A stretch of 64,000 bases of DNA from Caproiciproducens sp. NJN-50. GTDB taxonomy: Bacteria; Bacillota; Clostridia; Oscillospirales; Acutalibacteraceae. The stretch lies in NCBI RefSeq assembly GCF_004103755.1, contig NZ_CP035283.1:1116001-1180000 (forward strand), written 5' to 3'. Below are positions 61,900 to 64,000 of this stretch, piece after piece (the first letter of the stretch is position 1; each line of letters begins with the position of its first letter). Below the pieces are notes generated by a model that was not told where the DNA came from, ran no database searches, and saw only the letters and a list, made by a program, of their open reading frames with translations. The translations under genes and the position numbers were made by a program.

Positions 61900-63123
61900 A
61901 TGAGTCTGATTGTCCAGAAATTCGGCGGCAGCTCAGTTGCAAACGCGGAGCGGGTTTTCAATGTGGCTGACATTGTGACCAAAACCTATGCGAAAGGGAA
62001 CGATGTGATCGTTGTGGTTTCCGCTCAGGGGGACACCACGGATGATTTGATCGGAAAAGCGCATGAAATCAATCCGAATGCCTCACGGCGCGAGATGGAT
62101 GTGCTGTTGACGACCGGCGAGCAGATGTCGGCGTCGCTGATGGCGATGGCGATTGAAAAACTTGGTTATCCGGTGGTTTCCCTCTTGGGGTGGCAGGCCG
62201 GATTCCGCACCAGCGCCGCTTATGGAAGCGCGAGGATTAAGAGGATTATTCCCGTAAGAATCCAGAAGGAGCTGGATAAAAAAAATATCGTCGTTGTGAC
62301 CGGCTTTCAGGGAATCAATCGCTACAACGATATGACGACGCTGGGCCGCGGCGGTTCAGACACAAGCGCGGTCGCCATCGCGGCGGCGATGAACGCGGAC
62401 CTGTGCCAGATTTATACGGATGTTGAAGGTGTGTTTACCGCGGATCCCCGCAAGGTGAAAAACGCGAGAAAACTCGACGTGATTTCCTACGACGAAATGC
62501 TGGAGCTCGCGTCGCTTGGCGCGCAGGTGCTGAACAACCGCTCCGTTGAAATGGCAAAGCGCTACGGGATTGAACTTGAAGTGCTTTCCAGTATGACAAG
62601 AAAGCCCGGTACAATTGTTAAGGAGGCTACGAAAGTGGAGAAAATGTTGATTACCGGTGTCGCGAAGGACGAGGATGTCGCCCGCGTGTCTATTATAGGA
62701 GTACCGGACAGACCTGGTCTCGCCTTTAAAATCTTTTCTAAGATTGCTGCGAAAAACATCAATATCGATATTATTCTCCAGTCGGTTGGCCGGAACGGGA
62801 CCAAGGATATCACTTTTACGGTCCACCGCGCGGACTTAAAGGAAACCGTTGCGATTCTAAACGCTTATGTGGAACTGATCGGAGCGACGTCGGTTGTCTA
62901 TGATGAGGATGTTGCCAAGGTTTCTATCGTCGGAGCCGGGATGGAGACGCACTCCGGTACGGCCGCCAGCATGTTTGAGGCGCTGTATGCGGCGGATATC
63001 AACATCCATATGATTTCCACCAGTGAAATCAAGATCTCCGTCCTGATCGACCGGGCGGATGCGGATAAGGCGGTAGCGGCGATCCATGACCGCTTTTTCA
63101 GCGAGGGAGAGGACAATGATTAG
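61900..63123 (+). CDS. lysC: Aspartate kinase, alpha chain (Bacillus AKII-like)
   Basis: This 407-residue protein has the kinase part KFGGSSVANAERVFNV, LTTGEQMSASLMAM, GWQAGFRT and TLGRGGSDTSAVAIAAAMNA, followed by two ACT domains (VSIIGVPDRPGLAFKIFSKI and VSIVGAGMETHSGTAASMFE). The length equals that of the lysine-sensitive Bacillus enzyme made as an alpha2beta2 complex. It makes aspartyl phosphate, the first step to lysine, threonine and methionine. AGGAGG precedes the start. An internal start for the beta chain is present. Confidence 0.97.
   Translation: MSLIVQKFGGSSVANAERVFNVADIVTKTYAKGNDVIVVVSAQGDTTDDLIGKAHEINPNASRREMDVLLTTGEQMSASLMAMAIEKLGYPVVSLLGWQAGFRTSAAYGSARIKRIIPVRIQKELDKKNIVVVTGFQGINRYNDMTTLGRGGSDTSAVAIAAAMNADLCQIYTDVEGVFTADPRKVKNARKLDVISYDEMLELASLGAQVLNNRSVEMAKRYGIELEVLSSMTRKPGTIVKEATKVEKMLITGVAKDEDVARVSIIGVPDRPGLAFKIFSKIAAKNINIDIILQSVGRNGTKDITFTVHRADLKETVAILNAYVELIGATSVVYDEDVAKVSIVGAGMETHSGTAASMFEALYAADINIHMISTSEIKISVLIDRADADKAVAAIHDRFFSEGEDND
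62635..63123 (+). CDS. lysC: Aspartate kinase beta chain from an internal start in lysC
   Basis: AAGGAGG at 62620-62626 sits 8 bases before an in-frame GTG at 62635, which is codon 246 of lysC. Translation there would give a 162-residue protein holding only the two ACT domains. In Bacillus subtilis the beta subunit of aspartokinase II is made from an internal start at the same codon number. The site is conserved in position and strength, so dual translation is likely. The beta chain has no catalytic part and acts in assembly or feedback. Confidence 0.75.
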   Translation: MEKMLITGVAKDEDVARVSIIGVPDRPGLAFKIFSKIAAKNINIDIILQSVGRNGTKDITFTVHRADLKETVAILNAYVELIGATSVVYDEDVAKVSIVGAGMETHSGTAASMFEALYAADINIHMISTSEIKISVLIDRADADKAVAAIHDRFFSEGEDND

Positions 63124-63147
63124 ATCTGTTTGAAAGTAAAAAAGAAG

Positions 63148-63177
63148 ACCGTCCGCCGGTTTTTCAGGGCGGACGGT
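63148..63177 (+). terminator. Hairpin after lysC
   Basis: ACCGTCCGCC (63148-63157) and GGCGGACGGT (63168-63177) form a perfect 10-bp stem. The following GTTGTG is only weakly T-rich, so termination may be partial and run into tRNA-Pro. Confidence 0.7.
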
Positions 63178-63253
63178 GTTGTGCCGAACACTGGAGGTGC
63201 ATTTTTCCCCTTGCATTTCCAGGACGGATGTGCTAAAATAAATACTGTTGTTT

Positions 63254-63329
63254 CCGGGTGTGGCGCAGTTGGTAGCGCGCTAGACTGGGGGTCTAGAGGC
63301 CGCAAGTTCAAGTCTTGTCACTCGGACCA
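63254..63329 (+). tRNA. tRNA-Pro (GGG)
   Basis: Acceptor CCGGGTG pairs with CACTCGG (one G-U), D arm GCGCAGTTGGTAGCGC, anticodon arm CTAGACTGGGGGTCTAG with anticodon GGG, T arm with TTCAAGT, and encoded ACCA. The length is 76 bases. Confidence 0.95.
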
Positions 63330-63428
63330 CTATCAGAGTCGTCGAATTTGACGGCTCTATTTTCTTTTGCAGCTTCAGCGCAAAGAACCACCAGCTTTGC
63401 TGGTGGGATAAGAATCTTTAGATACAAG

Positions 63429-63492
63429 AAAATCTCCTTTTGTTAGAATAGATGCAGGTTTGCCAACCGCATTACCAACAAAAGGAGATTTT
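63429..63492 (+). promoter_or_regulatory. Hairpin hiding the tnpA ribosome site
   Basis: AAAATCTCCTTTTGTT (63429-63444) is a perfect 16-base complement of AACAAAAGGAGATTTT (63477-63492). This includes the AAAGGAG ribosome site of tnpA. IS200 elements are known to limit transposase translation by such a 5' structure. Confidence 0.8.
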
Positions 63493-63495
63493 GTC

Positions 63496-63966
63496 ATGAA
63501 AGACATACAAAGTTTATCACATTCAAAGTGGAGATGCCAGTATCATATTGTATTTGCTCCAAAATATCGCAGAAGAGAAATATATGGGCAGATAAAAGCA
63601 GATATAGGCAAGATTTTAAGGAAGCTGTGTGAGCAGAAGGGAGTGGAAATCATCGAAGCTGAGGCGTGTCCAGACCACATTCACATGCTGGTAAGCATTC
63701 CGCCGAATCTCAGTGTGGCACAATTCATGGGCTATCTCAAAGGGAAGAGCAGCCTGATGATATTCGATAGGCATGCAAATTTGAAGTATAAGTATGGAAC
63801 GCGACATTTTTGGTGCCGTGGCTATTTTGTAGACACAGTGGGTCGTAACAAGAAAGCAATTGAAGAATATATCAAAAATCAATTGCAGGAAGATATTGCC
63901 TCAGATCAAATAAGTTTCAAAGAGTATATTGACCCGTTTACGGGTAGCAAGGAATCAAAGGCATAA
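63496..63966 (+). CDS. tnpA: IS200/IS605-family transposase TnpA (Y1 HUH)
   Basis: This 156-residue Y1 transposase has the HUH motif HIHML near 75, the family opening WRCQYHIVFAPKYRRREIYG, and the catalytic Tyr in NKKAIEEYIKNQLQED. GTRHFWCRGYFVDTVG also fits the family. It cuts and rejoins single-stranded DNA at hairpin ends during replication. The ATG 63496 follows the AAAGGAG site held in a hairpin; the longer frame upstream from 63460 crosses the hairpin and is not used. The protein appears complete and active. Confidence 0.95.
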   Translation: MKDIQSLSHSKWRCQYHIVFAPKYRRREIYGQIKADIGKILRKLCEQKGVEIIEAEACPDHIHMLVSIPPNLSVAQFMGYLKGKSSLMIFDRHANLKYKYGTRHFWCRGYFVDTVGRNKKAIEEYIKNQLQEDIASDQISFKEYIDPFTGSKESKA

Positions 63967-64000
63967 AAGAAGGCCGCTTTAGCGGCGGCCTGTAAAAGTA

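Larger units (their letters stand above)
63389..63990 (+). mobile_element. IS200/IS605-type insertion sequence
   Basis: The left-end hairpin CCACCAGC-TTT-GCTGGTGG (63389-63407) and the right-end hairpin AGGCCGC...GCGGCCT (63971-63991) bracket a single tnpA. There is no tnpB, so it is of the IS200 kind. The outer cleavage sites cannot be fixed. The element sits 60 bases behind tRNA-Pro. Confidence 0.85.

Overview
The window is about 64 kb of low-gap, moderately GC-rich DNA (roughly mid-50s percent in genes by eye) from a spore-forming Gram-positive anaerobe of the Clostridia. It most resembles the Oscillospiraceae/Acutalibacteraceae (former clostridial cluster IV) group. Supporting signs are CotF-like coat proteins, a BofC-like protein, the hprK-PHP-murB-rapZ-whiA-dnaE-pfkA block, strong GGAGG ribosome sites with many TTG starts, consensus -35/-10 promoters, a LexA box of the Bacillus type and FeoB-associated Cys-rich protein. 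Two lactate permeases, malic enzyme and fumarase fit a lactate- or malate-using fermenter (inference; no species is claimed).

Layout. 1-1140: end of recR, smpB and the tmRNA gene. 1188-2205: a decayed mobile-element patch right behind tmRNA (end of a large serine recombinase joined to a broken IS3-family element). 2248-11900: an organic-acid island with a TPP enzyme of the acetolactate synthase type, a beta-propeller lactonase-like protein, a MatC-type carboxylate carrier, aconitase, a LysR regulator, a decarboxylating isocitrate/isopropylmalate-type dehydrogenase and an orphan citrate lyase acyl carrier protein. 12096-14857: two small coat/ferritin-like proteins and an unusual FeoB. 15158-17561: an EAL protein and a metallo-beta-lactamase-fold protein. 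17578-19941: an orphan operator/terminator unit, then a LexA-box promoter driving a radical SAM protein plus its DUF4130-type partner, a predicted but uncharacterised DNA repair pair. 19925-22280: plsY, yjbQ, DUF1848. 22400-25890: feoA-feoA-feoB, a FeoB-associated protein and a DtxR-like protein that appears to have lost its metal ligands, with DtxR-like operators.

25980-31614: two LysR regulators, a complex structured DNA/RNA element and two L-lactate permeases. 31615-33534 is a long stretch without convincing genes. 33535-38705: split chromate-type transporter, malic enzyme, fumarase, NusG-II protein and Gx transporter. 38853-44515: tRNA-Ser, a secreted repeat protein, a short promoter-terminator unit (possible small RNA), aminotransferase, hemerythrin, asnS and a C39-like secreted protein. 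44884-57118: secDF, hprK, PHP, murB, rapZ, whiA, dnaE, pfkA and a BofC-like protein. 57214-63123: a class A PBP and the hom-thrB-lysC aspartate-family operon with an internal lysC start. 63254-64000: tRNA-Pro and an IS200/IS605-type element.

The most interesting leads are the LexA-controlled radical SAM/DUF4130 pair (17756-19941), the multi-helix element in front of the first lactate permease (28177-28301), the metal-ligand-free DtxR homologue in the feo locus, the carboxylate island with an orphan citD, and the 70-nt promoter-to-terminator unit at 40141-40245. No CRISPR array or prophage is visible. All function calls come from reading motifs and remembered family features; no search was run.
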